A DNA stretch of 64,000 bases from Pseudomonas protegens (lineage in GTDB: Bacteria > Pseudomonadota > Gammaproteobacteria > Pseudomonadales > Pseudomonadaceae). The DNA is taken from the NCBI RefSeq assembly GCF_003363755.1, contig NZ_CP031396.1:1488001-1552000 (forward strand), in the 5' to 3' direction. Below are positions 34,801 through 43,035 of the stretch, piece by piece. A program made the translations under genes and the position numbers. How positions within the stretch are numbered: position 1 is the stretch's first letter; each line of letters opens with the position of its first letter. Below the pieces are notes generated by a model. The model was not told where the DNA came from. It did no database searches and saw nothing but the letters and a program-made list of their open reading frames with translations.

Positions 34801-36771
34801 GGTGCCGGTGGCAGCAGCAACGTCACCAGCAGCTCCGAGAAGGCCCAGGTCGGCAGCTACGCCGGCAGCCAGGGCGTGGACATCAAGGTCGGTGGCGATG
34901 CCAGCTTCGAAGGCAGCCAGTTCAATGGCGGCCTGGGCGGCGTCAACATCAAGACTGACGGCAAGCTGGCACTCAATCAGGCCAATGATCGCCAGAGCAG
35001 CAGCAACTCCAGCCTGCGTGGCGATGCCTCCCTGACCCTGGGCACCACTCCAGGTAGCAGCGGCACCAACCTCAACGTCGGCGCCGGATTGCAACTGGAT
35101 CACAAGAGCCTCGAGCAGCAGGACAGCCAGGCGCGGGTCGCCAGCATCCAGGGCCAGGGGCCGGTCAACCTCAAGAGTGCAAGCGACCTGACGCTGCAAG
35201 GCACACAGATCGGCAACGCCGCGCGTCCGGCCGGCGATATCACCCTGGACGCCGGCGGCGAGCTCGACCTGCAAGCCGCGGTGGACACCCACCACAGCCA
35301 GGGCAGCAACCTCGGTGGCGGCCTCACGGCCGGTGGCAGCAAGACCAGCAGCGAGCAGAGCAGCGGCAAGAGCGTCAACCTCAGCGCCAACTTCAACATC
35401 GGCCGGGTCAATGAAAACGACCAGAGCCAGCGCGGCGCCCAGCTCTACAGCCAGGGCCAGGTACGCCTGGCCAGCGCAGCCGAGGGCGACAGCGCCATCC
35501 ACCTGCAGGGCACGCGCATCGACGCCGCCAAGGTGGTGCTGGATGCGGCCCAGGGCGGCATCTACCAGGAGTCGGCGCAGTCCACCCAGGCCCACAAAAA
35601 CTGGGGCCTGACCCTGGGCGCCGGTGGCAGCATGGGCAAGACCACCCTGGCCGACGCCAGTGAGCACGACTCGCCGAAAGTCGATCGCGGGATCAATGCC
35701 CGGGCCAAGATCGACGTCGATCAGCGCCAGAACACGACTCAGCACAACAGCCTGATCAAGGCCGATCAGGTGACCCTCAACAGTGCCGGCAACGTGCATC
35801 TGGCCGGCGCCAACATCGACGCGCAACGCCTCGACGGTGCCATCGGTGGCAACCTCGACATCGAAAGCCGCCAGGATCGGCTGCGCAGCACCCAGGTCAA
35901 TATCGACGCCAAGCTGGAAGTGGCGAAGAACCAGCCGGGGCTGGTGGACAAGCTGGCCAAGCCGGCCGGTCCGCTCAAGGACGACCTGAAGGCCAAGGCC
36001 GAGAAAGGTTTCGACAAACACCGCGAGAAGCTGGAAAACGCCGTCGACAAAGGGGTGGAAAAGGTCAGCTCGGCCAAGGACAGCGTGGTCGCCAAGGCCA
36101 GCGAAGCCAAGGAGCGCCTGGGGGAGAAACTCAGCCGCAGTGGCAGCTACGACGTCAACCCCGAACCACGCGGCGCTATTGGCAACGGCGTGGACAAGGC
36201 CAAGAACTACCTGGCCGACAAGGCCGACGCCGTGGGCAATCGTCTCTCCAGCCTGAAAGAGCGCTTCTGGCCAAAAACCAGCGACAGCTATTCGGTCAGC
36301 GAGAAGAACACCGCCGGCAGCAAAGTGGCCAATACCGCTGAAGGCGTGCTGTTTGGCGACAAGAGCGGTCAGACCTCCTATACCCCGACCTTGAACCTGA
36401 ACGTCAGCCACGAGAGCAAGAACCGCGTGGAACAGGCCTCGGGGATCAGTACCCAGCAGGGCGTCAACCTGAAGGTCAGCGGCGAAACCCAGCTCACCGG
36501 TGCGCGCATCGGGGCCAGCGAGGGTCGCGTCGAACTGGGAGGTTCCAAGGTCAGCAAAACCGACCTGGCCGGCTCGGAACTGCGCGTGGACGTCGGCGCC
36601 AACCTGTCCAAGTCACCGGTCAACATTGCCACGGGCAGCGTGGCCGAATTGACCCGCAAACAGGATGACGCCACCCAGAAGGACCAGTTGTTCAACCTCG
36701 GCCCGCTGCGTGTCGGCGCCCACAGTGACAGCCAGCTGCTGCAAGCCGGTATCGATCAGAAAACGCCATGA
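31813..36771 (+). CDS. TpsA: filamentous-haemagglutinin-like secreted adhesin
   Basis: Exoprotein of 1652 residues. The signal peptide (TIAGLLLVSHLPLALA) is cleaved after about residue 34. The TPS secretion domain follows (NQFLDYNVGQQGVVLNNALQ at 71-90, LANPNGISVNG with the NPNG motif at 143-147). Beyond residue 250 come many haemagglutinin repeats rich in Ser, Gln, Gly and Asp that form a beta helix (for example GDLQLTAATETQTQ). Near residues 1380-1480 a Lys/Ala/Glu-rich helical stretch interrupts this (KAEKGFDKHREKLENAVDKG and onwards). The protein ends without PT-VENN motif, toxin domain or immunity gene, so it is probably an adhesin rather than a contact-dependent inhibition toxin. Confidence 0.92.
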   Translation: MPDNTHRFNLSPQGTLRWTIAGLLLVSHLPLALAGGITVVEGPGGTPQLQNQGGVPIVNIVAPNAGGLSHNQFLDYNVGQQGVVLNNALQAGQSQLAGQLAANAQLQGQAASVILNEVISRNASQLNGAQEIFGRAADFVLANPNGISVNGGSFINTPNASLVVGRPELQDGKLQGLNTQDARGQLDIHGGGLRNAEGSINLIAPRIDSKGSLAARDQLNVTVGRNQLDYPSGKVLKVDPSSHTQDQRIDASLFGAMQAGRINIVSTAEGAGVRVGAVQVDGRDGVKLSSAGDLDIRGEAVANSLDATRAGVRSQGDIELHGAKDLTLAATDVSGRNVKLDAGRNLTLSSIESRKLQEKRQQWDKSTIGITWETYDATQTDSETRQHGNKVLAQHDAELKSGANTRIQGSSVEAGNRLSARSGGDLQLTAATETQTQRDQGQHRKHLWKENWDNASSQQRSVTSQLKSGKQLQLDSQQNLRLEGAELHSQGDIQLAAKDVDINSASRRQSQSNQHYSGDLVGGGFFGKNADGDQGKTENQGSKVIADGKLIVRADSVRISGSQARGGTQASVISDKGSLTIDGVQDTSHRNSHSKDSKFFGITKDESRQQHKDSTTVSSQVRSDSNLKLQSAEDLTISGSQVTAAGALDASAKGTVKVAAAADTQHDSSSTQKRGFDAYAKENAPGTSQYRAGVRYQDEQRNDSSDSTRQQASSLTGGTLAVTAGEDLKVQGSDLAATAGDASLSGKNVQLLAADNTTDKHSDSTTTGGGFYYTGGLDRAGNGLEVAHTSSQDSSSKSTAQTSNIAASGNLTINAGNRLTTEGAQVKAGGALQVNAAEIDNQAAHNRESSSHKENNWAVDVGANVEYKGVTRPIEKAIQGVAQRKFHQPGVLDALEQPNVGLDVDVSHQNRQRSENASTAVVSQLSGAQVAVKADGQLKDQGTQYRATDGAVQISAGSLVASAASDTHSSSEQAVDAKAGVRVYTNTGEDLNIRGSGAGGSSNVTSSSEKAQVGSYAGSQGVDIKVGGDASFEGSQFNGGLGGVNIKTDGKLALNQANDRQSSSNSSLRGDASLTLGTTPGSSGTNLNVGAGLQLDHKSLEQQDSQARVASIQGQGPVNLKSASDLTLQGTQIGNAARPAGDITLDAGGELDLQAAVDTHHSQGSNLGGGLTAGGSKTSSEQSSGKSVNLSANFNIGRVNENDQSQRGAQLYSQGQVRLASAAEGDSAIHLQGTRIDAAKVVLDAAQGGIYQESAQSTQAHKNWGLTLGAGGSMGKTTLADASEHDSPKVDRGINARAKIDVDQRQNTTQHNSLIKADQVTLNSAGNVHLAGANIDAQRLDGAIGGNLDIESRQDRLRSTQVNIDAKLEVAKNQPGLVDKLAKPAGPLKDDLKAKAEKGFDKHREKLENAVDKGVEKVSSAKDSVVAKASEAKERLGEKLSRSGSYDVNPEPRGAIGNGVDKAKNYLADKADAVGNRLSSLKERFWPKTSDSYSVSEKNTAGSKVANTAEGVLFGDKSGQTSYTPTLNLNVSHESKNRVEQASGISTQQGVNLKVSGETQLTGARIGASEGRVELGGSKVSKTDLAGSELRVDVGANLSKSPVNIATGSVAELTRKQDDATQKDQLFNLGPLRVGAHSDSQLLQAGIDQKTP

Positions 36772-36775
36772 GGCT

Positions 36776-36805
36776 CAGGCCGCCCTCCTCCCGGGGGGCG
36801 GCCTG
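36776..36805 (+). terminator. Probable terminator after tpsA
   Basis: Stem CAGGCCGCCC / GGGCGGCCTG, 10 pairs with a 10-base loop, starts 5 bases after the tpsA stop. Only a short T-run (CTTTTTACC) lies about 20 bases later, so factor-independent action is uncertain. Confidence 0.55.
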
Positions 36806-37020
36806 CGATGGCATTCGCCAGCGACTTTTTACCGCCGTAGCCGGCGGCCCGATGCAGGTCAATCCCGCTTTAACTTCCCTTCTATGCCAACTGGCTGTAA
36901 TACCTCCCCTTATTCGCTGTAGGACCCGTCTTAGATTGGGTTTTTCCACACTTTCACAGCTACTTCCATTCCATCAGCTGGGCTACTGTTCGAACTTCCA
37001 TTTATCGGTAGGAGACCAGT

Positions 37021-37647
37021 ATGGGCACAGTACTTATCGTTGATGATCACCCTGTCATACGCATGGCCATTCGTATTCTGCTGGAACACGAGGGTTATAG
37101 AGTCTTCGGGGAAACCGATAATGGAGTCGATGCCTTGCAAATGGTTCGTGAAGGCGAACCGGACTTGGTCATACTCGATATCTGCATCCCAAAACTCGAC
37201 GGATTGGAGCTGCTGGAACGCTTGAGCAACATGCCCAGGCCCTTGCGAATCCTGGTCCTCACCGCCCAGTCGGCGGCCTTGTTCGCCAATCGCTGCATGC
37301 GCGCCGGGGCCAGCGGCTATGTCTGCAAACAGGAAGACCTGAGTGAATTGCTCAGCGCCATCAAGGCCATCTGCAGTGGCTACAACTACTTTCCCAGCCA
37401 GGCGCTGCAAGTTGATCGAAGTGCTCTTGGTGAAACTTTGGAGTTGGCGCAATTCAACTCGTTGAATGATCGGGAGTTGATGGTTCTGAAGCTTTTTGCA
37501 ATGGGCCAAACCAATAAGGAAATTGCCACGGGCATGTTTCTCAGCAACAAGACTGTCAGTACTTACAAGAAGCGCATCATGCAAAAACTCGCCACCACCT
37601 CCATGAATGAACTGGTGGACATGGCCAAGCGCAATGAACTGATATGA
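37021..37647 (+). CDS. BvgA/RocA-like LuxR-family response regulator
   Basis: Response regulator of 208 residues, the usual length of BvgA and EvgA. The receiver domain has LIVDDHPVIRMAIRILLEHE, phosphoacceptor Asp53 in LVILDICIPKLDGLEL, and the Lys in GYVCKQED. The C-terminal helix-turn-helix reads LNDRELMVLKLFAMGQTNKE and SNKTVSTYKKRIMQKL; the wording SNKTVSTYK is typical of the BvgA/EvgA/RocA1 branch. GGTAGGAGA precedes the ATG. It stands between an FHA-like tpsA and a BvgS-like hybrid kinase, as bvgA does next to fhaB in Bordetella, so control of the TPS genes is a natural guess. Confidence 0.88.
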   Translation: MGTVLIVDDHPVIRMAIRILLEHEGYRVFGETDNGVDALQMVREGEPDLVILDICIPKLDGLELLERLSNMPRPLRILVLTAQSAALFANRCMRAGASGYVCKQEDLSELLSAIKAICSGYNYFPSQALQVDRSALGETLELAQFNSLNDRELMVLKLFAMGQTNKEIATGMFLSNKTVSTYKKRIMQKLATTSMNELVDMAKRNELI

Positions 37648-37690
37648 AGCGCCAACTCCTCATGCCCTGGCCCCGTCGAGCGCCGCGGCG

Positions 37691-39412
37691 ATGATCGAGG
37701 TCCTGCTCTCGCCATCCGGCGTTATCACGCTGCTGGTCCTGCTGCTGGCGTCATGGCTGAACCAGGCGCGACTCTACCGACAACGGCGCAGTCTTCGGCA
37801 GCAATCCGGGAGGCTGGAACAATCGGTGGCGGCACTGGAAACCGGCAAGCGCCAAGCCGAAGAAGCCAACCGGTGCAAAATCCAGTTCCTGGGCTGCATG
37901 AGCCATGAAATCCGTACTCCGCTGAACGCCTTCATCGGCCTGCTGGAACTGATCCTGCAACGAACCAGGGACCATCCACAAAACCACGCCTCCCTGGAAC
38001 TGGCCCTGGGCGCCGCCAGGGATTTGCGCGAGTTGCTCGGGGACCTGCTGGACATCAGCCGGCTCGAATCCGGCCACCTGCAACTGAACCCGACTTGGAG
38101 CAGCCTGCGGGGCAGCGTCGACGGGGTGATGGGGGTGTTCCAGGCGTTGGCCCGGCAGAAGAACCTGGACCTCAGCCTTGAGTTCAAGGCCCCTGAGCCA
38201 GAGCCCCTGGTGCTGCTTGACACCCTGCGTTTCAAGCAGGTGCTGGCAAATCTGCTGAGCAACGCAATCAAGTTCACCCACCAGGGTACGGTCCTGGTCA
38301 GATTGCAACTGCAACCCACGATGCGTAAGGGGCACTACAAGCTGCTACTGCAGGTGCTGGACACCGGCATAGGCATGCCCCGGGAGGAGCGGCAACGACT
38401 GTTGCAACCCTTTGCCCAGGTTGACCCGCACAGCCAGTCGCCACGGGACAGTACCGGGCTCGGGCTGCCCATCAGCCATCAGCTGTGCCAGCAGATGGGG
38501 GGCAAGCTGAGCCTGCACGGGCGCCGCGGCCCCGGCAGCGAAGTCCGGGTGGAGTTGCCCCTGGCCGGGCGGGAGGGGGCAGCCCGAGCCAGCCCGGCCC
38601 CTGTACCCCAGGCCAACCGCCTGCCTCTGGACATCCTGCTGGCGGACGACCACCGCGCCAGCCTGACACTGCTGCAGGAACAACTGGAGTACCTCGGGCA
38701 CCGGGTCACCTGCGTGGGGGATGGAGTGCAGGCCTACGAGCAATGGCAAGAAGGCGATTTCGACTTGCTGATCGTCGATTGCAACATGCCCTTGATGAAC
38801 GGCTATCAACTGGCCGAGACCATCCGCCGACATGAAGCGCTGCAGCAACGGCCGCCGGTGACACTCCTCGGTTGCAGCGCCAGCGACGATACCCAGACGA
38901 TCCAGCGCTGCATGAATGCCGGCATGCACGACTGCCTGCTCAAACCCCTGGATCTGAACCTGCTGAGCCAGACACTGGAGACACTCAAGGCGCTGCCCAG
39001 GGCGGACAGTTTCAGCATATCGACCCTGCGCACCCTGACCCGCAACCAGCCACTGCTTGCCCTGCGCATGCTCAAGGCGCTCCTGCAGTGCTGTCGCGAG
39101 GACCGCCTCGCCCTGGGACTGATTCCGGCCGGCGATTCCCAAGCGTTGGCAGCCTTGGCACACAAGATCAAGGGTTCGGCGAAAATGCTCGGTGCTACCT
39201 CTTTGCTGGCCTGTTGCGAAGCCCTGGAGCGGGCCTGTCAGGACAACGCCGGGATCGAGGCCTGTCGCGCCGCAAGCAACGCCCTGGACCGGGCCCTGCT
39301 GCGCTTTACCCAATCCCTGCTGCAGCATCTGGACCAGCACCGGCAATGGACACCGACTGCCACCTGCCCCGCCGTGGCCCCGGAGGCTTCGGACCTTGCG
39401 GATCACCGATGA
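37691..39412 (+). CDS. BvgS-like hybrid histidine kinase (HisKA-HATPase-REC-Hpt) without a periplasmic sensor
   Basis: Phosphorelay kinase of 573 residues. A single membrane segment (about 8-25) and a short coiled linker replace the large periplasmic domains of BvgS. The HisKA His is His72 (CMSHEIRTPLNA). The ATPase N-box is LANLLSNAIKF, with G-boxes DTGIGMP and GLGLPIS. A receiver domain follows with Asp363 (IVDCNMPLMNG), and an Hpt domain with His491 (LAHKIKGSAKMLG). All phosphorelay residues are present. The start is 44 bases after the response regulator, so the two form a pair. How it senses a signal is open: membrane state, a partner protein or another kinase. Confidence 0.9.
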   Translation: MIEVLLSPSGVITLLVLLLASWLNQARLYRQRRSLRQQSGRLEQSVAALETGKRQAEEANRCKIQFLGCMSHEIRTPLNAFIGLLELILQRTRDHPQNHASLELALGAARDLRELLGDLLDISRLESGHLQLNPTWSSLRGSVDGVMGVFQALARQKNLDLSLEFKAPEPEPLVLLDTLRFKQVLANLLSNAIKFTHQGTVLVRLQLQPTMRKGHYKLLLQVLDTGIGMPREERQRLLQPFAQVDPHSQSPRDSTGLGLPISHQLCQQMGGKLSLHGRRGPGSEVRVELPLAGREGAARASPAPVPQANRLPLDILLADDHRASLTLLQEQLEYLGHRVTCVGDGVQAYEQWQEGDFDLLIVDCNMPLMNGYQLAETIRRHEALQQRPPVTLLGCSASDDTQTIQRCMNAGMHDCLLKPLDLNLLSQTLETLKALPRADSFSISTLRTLTRNQPLLALRMLKALLQCCREDRLALGLIPAGDSQALAALAHKIKGSAKMLGATSLLACCEALERACQDNAGIEACRAASNALDRALLRFTQSLLQHLDQHRQWTPTATCPAVAPEASDLADHR

Positions 39413-39597
39413 TCAAGCCTCTTGCCAGGTATATATCAAAGGGCCAGTATTTCAGCGCAGTAGTCCACCTCCATGGGGTCCATGCCCATGGACTTCCCGA
39501 CATCCTCAATCCCCAGGCAAAGCCAAGGCAGAGAATACCGGCCTTAACTATGCTTGGTTCCTGAGCCATGCCTGATGTGCCCTTGGAGAGAATTGGA

Positions 39598-42546
39598 ATG
39601 CCGAGCACGCCACAACCGACACAACGCCGCTTTCCTCTTCATATCCATATCAGCGTGATGTTCACCCTGCTGCTGCTCCTGACTGGCGTGGTACTGGGCA
39701 TCTACAACTACCAACAGACCACCCGCATCATCCTGGGCAGCAGTGAAAAACTCTTCCAGCGCATCGAACAGGATGTGCGCAGCGACCTGAAATCCACCTA
39801 TGACCCCATACGCCACCTGCTCAGCCTGCTGGCGGACAACCCGGCAGCCCAGGCTTCCAACCTGGAACAGCGTCTGGCGCTGCTCAAGCCGTTCAGCCAG
39901 TCGTTGCAGGACAACCCGAACCTGGCCTCGCTGTACCTGGGATATGCCAATGGCGACTTCTTCATGGTGCGTCCGCTGCGCAACGCCGAGATCAAGGACA
40001 AGCGCCATGCCCCGCCGGACAGCGCCTACGAAATCTGGAGCATCGAGCGCAATGCCAGCAACGGCCAGGTTCACTCACAGTCGCTGTTCTATGACGCCGG
40101 GTTGTCCCTGATCGACCGTCGGCACCACGCCGACGAGCGCTACGACCCAAGAACCCGTGACTGGTTCTCCAGCGCCCGGGGCGATGCCGACCAGATCACC
40201 ACCCGGCCCTATGTGTTTTATTCCACCCTCAACGTCGGCACCACCCTGGCCCGGCGCAGCGGCAGAATGGCAGTGATCGGTGCCGATCTGACCCTCGAAC
40301 AACTGTCATCGACCCTGGCCAAGAACCGGGTCACACCGGCCACCGAGGTGGCACTGCTGGATGACCAGGGCAACGTCGTGGCCTACCCCGACAGCCACAA
40401 GCTGCTGCTGGAACAGCGCAGCGCGCGCCTGATCAAGGGCAATGACCTGAACCCGATGCTCGATGCCCTGTTGCAGGGACAGACCGTTGACGGTCACTTG
40501 CAGGCCCTGGGACGCGACTGGATAGTCGCCAGCAGCCATATCGCCGAAGGCGGGCCCGGCGGACTGCGACTGGCATTGCTGGTGCCCGAGGACGAACTGC
40601 TGGTCGATGCCTACCGCCTGCGCTGGCAAGGGGCCTTGATCACGCTGACCACTCTGCTGCTGTGCCTGCCCCTGGGCTGGCTGATCTCGCGCATTCTGGT
40701 GCGGCCACTGCACGCTCTGGTGCAGGAAGCGGACGCCATCCGCAGCTTCAATTTCGACTACCCGGTGTCGCGGCGCTCACCTGTGCTGGAGGTGGACCAA
40801 CTGAGCCTGTCCATGGCCCGGATGAAAGATACCCTGGCCAGTTTTTTCGAGATCAACGCCAGCCTGTCCGCCGAAACCCGCTTCGATCCCCTGCTGCAAC
40901 GGGTGCTGTTCGAGACCGTGAAGATCGCCCAGGCCCAGGCCGGGCTGATCTACCTCACGGAAAGCAAGGGTTCGCGCCTGCAACCCTATGGCCTGATCAT
41001 CGATGGACAACTCCAGGACCTGCAGCGCTTCGATATCGCCACCAAAGACCTGACGGACCCGAGGCTCCCGGACTGGCTGCATCAATTGACCGACAACGAC
41101 AACGTGGTCACTACCCTGGGCTTCGAACAGGCCGGCAGCCTGCAAAGCGTACTGCTGGCCCTGGACAGTCCCAGCTCCCATCTGGTGGGCATCCGCTTGC
41201 GCAATCGGCACAACGAAACGGTGGGCATGCTCCTACTGTTTCTGGTGGACAGCGGCACCGAGGCAGACCTGGAAAAACTCAGCCCGGACCGTATCGCCTT
41301 TATCCAGGCGGTGTCCGCCACTGCCGCGCTGTGCATCGAGAGCCAGCGCCTGCAGAACAAGCAAAAGCATCTGCTGGACGCCTTTATCCAGTTGCTGGCC
41401 GGGGCCATCGATGCCAAGAGTCCCTACACCGGCGGCCACTGCCAGCGCGTGCCGGCCCTGACCCTGATGCTGGCCGAAGCCGCTGCCGCCAGCCAGGACC
41501 CGAGGTTCGCCGCCTATCAACCCAGCGACGACGAGTGGGAAGCCTTGCATATCGCCGCCTGGCTGCATGACTGCGGCAAGGTCACGACCCCGGAATACGT
41601 GGTGGACAAAGCCACCAAGCTGGAAACCCTGAATGACCGGATTCATGAAATCCGCACCCGCTTCGAAGTGCTCAAGCGCGATGCCTGGATCGACTACTGG
41701 CGGGCCGTGGCCGAAGGGGCCGAGGCCACCGCCCAGGCCGCCGAGCGCGACGAGCACCTGCGGGCCCTGGACGAGGATTTCGCTTTTGTCGCGCACTGCA
41801 ATCTGGGGGCCGAGTTCATGGCCGAGGCCGACCAGCAGCGCCTGCAGATCATCGCCCAGCGCACCTGGAGCCGGACCCTGGACGATCGCCTGGGGGTTTC
41901 CTGGGAAGAGCTGCAGCGTCAGAATCGCACCCCGGCGCCCAGCCTGCCGGTGCAGGAGCATCTGCTGGCGGACAAGCCGGAACACCTGCTGGAACGCAGC
42001 GCCGTGGAGATCATGACCGCGGACAATCCCTGGGGCTTCAAGCTCCAGGTGCCAGCCCACAAGTACAACCGTGGCGAGCTGTACAACCTGAGCATCCCCC
42101 GAGGCACACTGACCGCCGAGGAGCGCTATGTGATCAATCACCACATCGTGCAGACCATCATCATGCTCAACCACCTGCCCTTTCCCAGCCACTTGCAGAA
42201 CGTGGCGGAGATCGCCGGCGGCCATCACGAGAAAATGGACGGCAGCGGCTACCCCAAACAGCTCAAGCGTGAACAGATGAGCCTGCCGGCGCGGATGATG
42301 GCGATTGCCGATATCTTCGAGGCACTGACCGCGGCAGACCGCCCCTACAAGAAGGGCAAGACCCTCAGCGAAGCGCTGAACATCATGGCCATGATGTGCC
42401 GCGACGCCCACATCGATCCCGAATTGTTCGAGCTGTTTCTTCAGGAGCAGATCTATCAGCGCTACGCCGAGCGCTTCCTGGTGCCACAGCAGATCGATGC
42501 CGTGGATCGTGACGCTCTGTTGAAAAAGGCAGGGTTGACCGCCTGA
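39598..42546 (+). CDS. Cache-HAMP-GAF-HD-GYP protein, putative c-di-GMP phosphodiesterase
   Basis: Membrane protein of 982 residues from the ATG at 39598 behind GGAGAG (an ATG 10 codons upstream has a poorer site). Membrane segments at about 17-36 and 340-362 enclose a dCache-like periplasmic sensor (YDPRTRDWFSSARG is typical). HAMP and a GAF domain (about 425-590) follow, then an HD-GYP domain with GGHCQRVPALT, HD at 657-658 (AAWLHDCGKVTTPEY) and HHEKMDGSGYPKQL at about 876-889. About 150 extra residues separate the HD pair from the GYP part. The active-site residues are complete. It may form a module with the TPS/Bvg-like genes before it. Confidence 0.9.
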   Translation: MPSTPQPTQRRFPLHIHISVMFTLLLLLTGVVLGIYNYQQTTRIILGSSEKLFQRIEQDVRSDLKSTYDPIRHLLSLLADNPAAQASNLEQRLALLKPFSQSLQDNPNLASLYLGYANGDFFMVRPLRNAEIKDKRHAPPDSAYEIWSIERNASNGQVHSQSLFYDAGLSLIDRRHHADERYDPRTRDWFSSARGDADQITTRPYVFYSTLNVGTTLARRSGRMAVIGADLTLEQLSSTLAKNRVTPATEVALLDDQGNVVAYPDSHKLLLEQRSARLIKGNDLNPMLDALLQGQTVDGHLQALGRDWIVASSHIAEGGPGGLRLALLVPEDELLVDAYRLRWQGALITLTTLLLCLPLGWLISRILVRPLHALVQEADAIRSFNFDYPVSRRSPVLEVDQLSLSMARMKDTLASFFEINASLSAETRFDPLLQRVLFETVKIAQAQAGLIYLTESKGSRLQPYGLIIDGQLQDLQRFDIATKDLTDPRLPDWLHQLTDNDNVVTTLGFEQAGSLQSVLLALDSPSSHLVGIRLRNRHNETVGMLLLFLVDSGTEADLEKLSPDRIAFIQAVSATAALCIESQRLQNKQKHLLDAFIQLLAGAIDAKSPYTGGHCQRVPALTLMLAEAAAASQDPRFAAYQPSDDEWEALHIAAWLHDCGKVTTPEYVVDKATKLETLNDRIHEIRTRFEVLKRDAWIDYWRAVAEGAEATAQAAERDEHLRALDEDFAFVAHCNLGAEFMAEADQQRLQIIAQRTWSRTLDDRLGVSWEELQRQNRTPAPSLPVQEHLLADKPEHLLERSAVEIMTADNPWGFKLQVPAHKYNRGELYNLSIPRGTLTAEERYVINHHIVQTIIMLNHLPFPSHLQNVAEIAGGHHEKMDGSGYPKQLKREQMSLPARMMAIADIFEALTAADRPYKKGKTLSEALNIMAMMCRDAHIDPELFELFLQEQIYQRYAERFLVPQQIDAVDRDALLKKAGLTA

Positions 42547-42552
42547 TGGCGG

Positions 42553-43035
42553 TCAGCAGTCACTCAGGCGCAGGAAGATCGCCGCCAGTTGTTCGATCCC
42601 GGCCTGGTCCGCCGGGCTGAAGCGGGCCAGCTTCGGGCTGTCCAGGTCGAGCACGCCGATCAACCGGCCGTCCTTGACCAGGGGCACCACCAGCTCGCTG
42701 TTGGACGCGCTGTCACAGGCGATGTGTCCGGCAAAGGCATGCACATCCTCTACCCGTTGAGTCTGCAGGGTGGCCGCGGCGGTGCCGCAAACGCCACGAC
42801 CGAAGGGTATCCGCACGCAGGCGATCTGGCCCTGGAACGGGCCGAGCACCAATTCCTGGTTGCGATTGAGGTAGAAGCCGGCCCAGTTCAGGTCATCGAG
42901 CTGGCTGAACAGGAACGCCGAGAACTGCGCGGCATTGGCGATGAAGTCACGCTCTTCGGCCAACAGCGACTCCAGCTGGGCACACAGCAGCCCGTAGCCA
43001 TCCAGGCCTTGGCCGGCACTTTGCAAATCGATCAT
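42553..43035 (-). CDS. msrC: Free methionine-(R)-sulfoxide reductase (GAF domain)
   Basis: Single GAF-domain enzyme of 160 residues (fRMsr) that reduces free Met-R-sulfoxide. The ATG at 43035 gives MIDLQSAGQGLDGYGLLCAQ and lies in a 4-base overlap with the upstream DUF815 gene. The active-site cysteines are in FGRGVCGTAAATLQTQRV and GHIACDSASNSELVVPL, exactly the family pattern, with LDLDSP closing the pocket. It is translationally coupled to the ATPase gene before it. It joins gpx, msrB and ohr in this window as a repair enzyme for oxidative damage. Confidence 0.92.
   Translation of the reverse strand: MIDLQSAGQGLDGYGLLCAQLESLLAEERDFIANAAQFSAFLFSQLDDLNWAGFYLNRNQELVLGPFQGQIACVRIPFGRGVCGTAAATLQTQRVEDVHAFAGHIACDSASNSELVVPLVKDGRLIGVLDLDSPKLARFSPADQAGIEQLAAIFLRLSDC

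Noticed and set aside
33544..36411. 955-codon open frame on the minus strand opposite tpsA
   Set aside because: It mirrors the repeats of tpsA and has low-complexity Ala/Gly/Val sequence; the plus-strand adhesin explains the region.
31813..36771. Contact-dependent growth inhibition (CdiA) or polymorphic toxin identity for the TpsA protein
   Set aside because: No PT-VENN/pretoxin motif, no distinct C-terminal domain and no immunity gene before the regulator gene.
29799..36938. Shared 8-mer TTAGATTG upstream of tpsB (29799-29806) and upstream of the BvgA-like gene (36931-36938), considered as a common operator
   Set aside because: An 8-base match between two regions of a few hundred bases is expected by chance about once.
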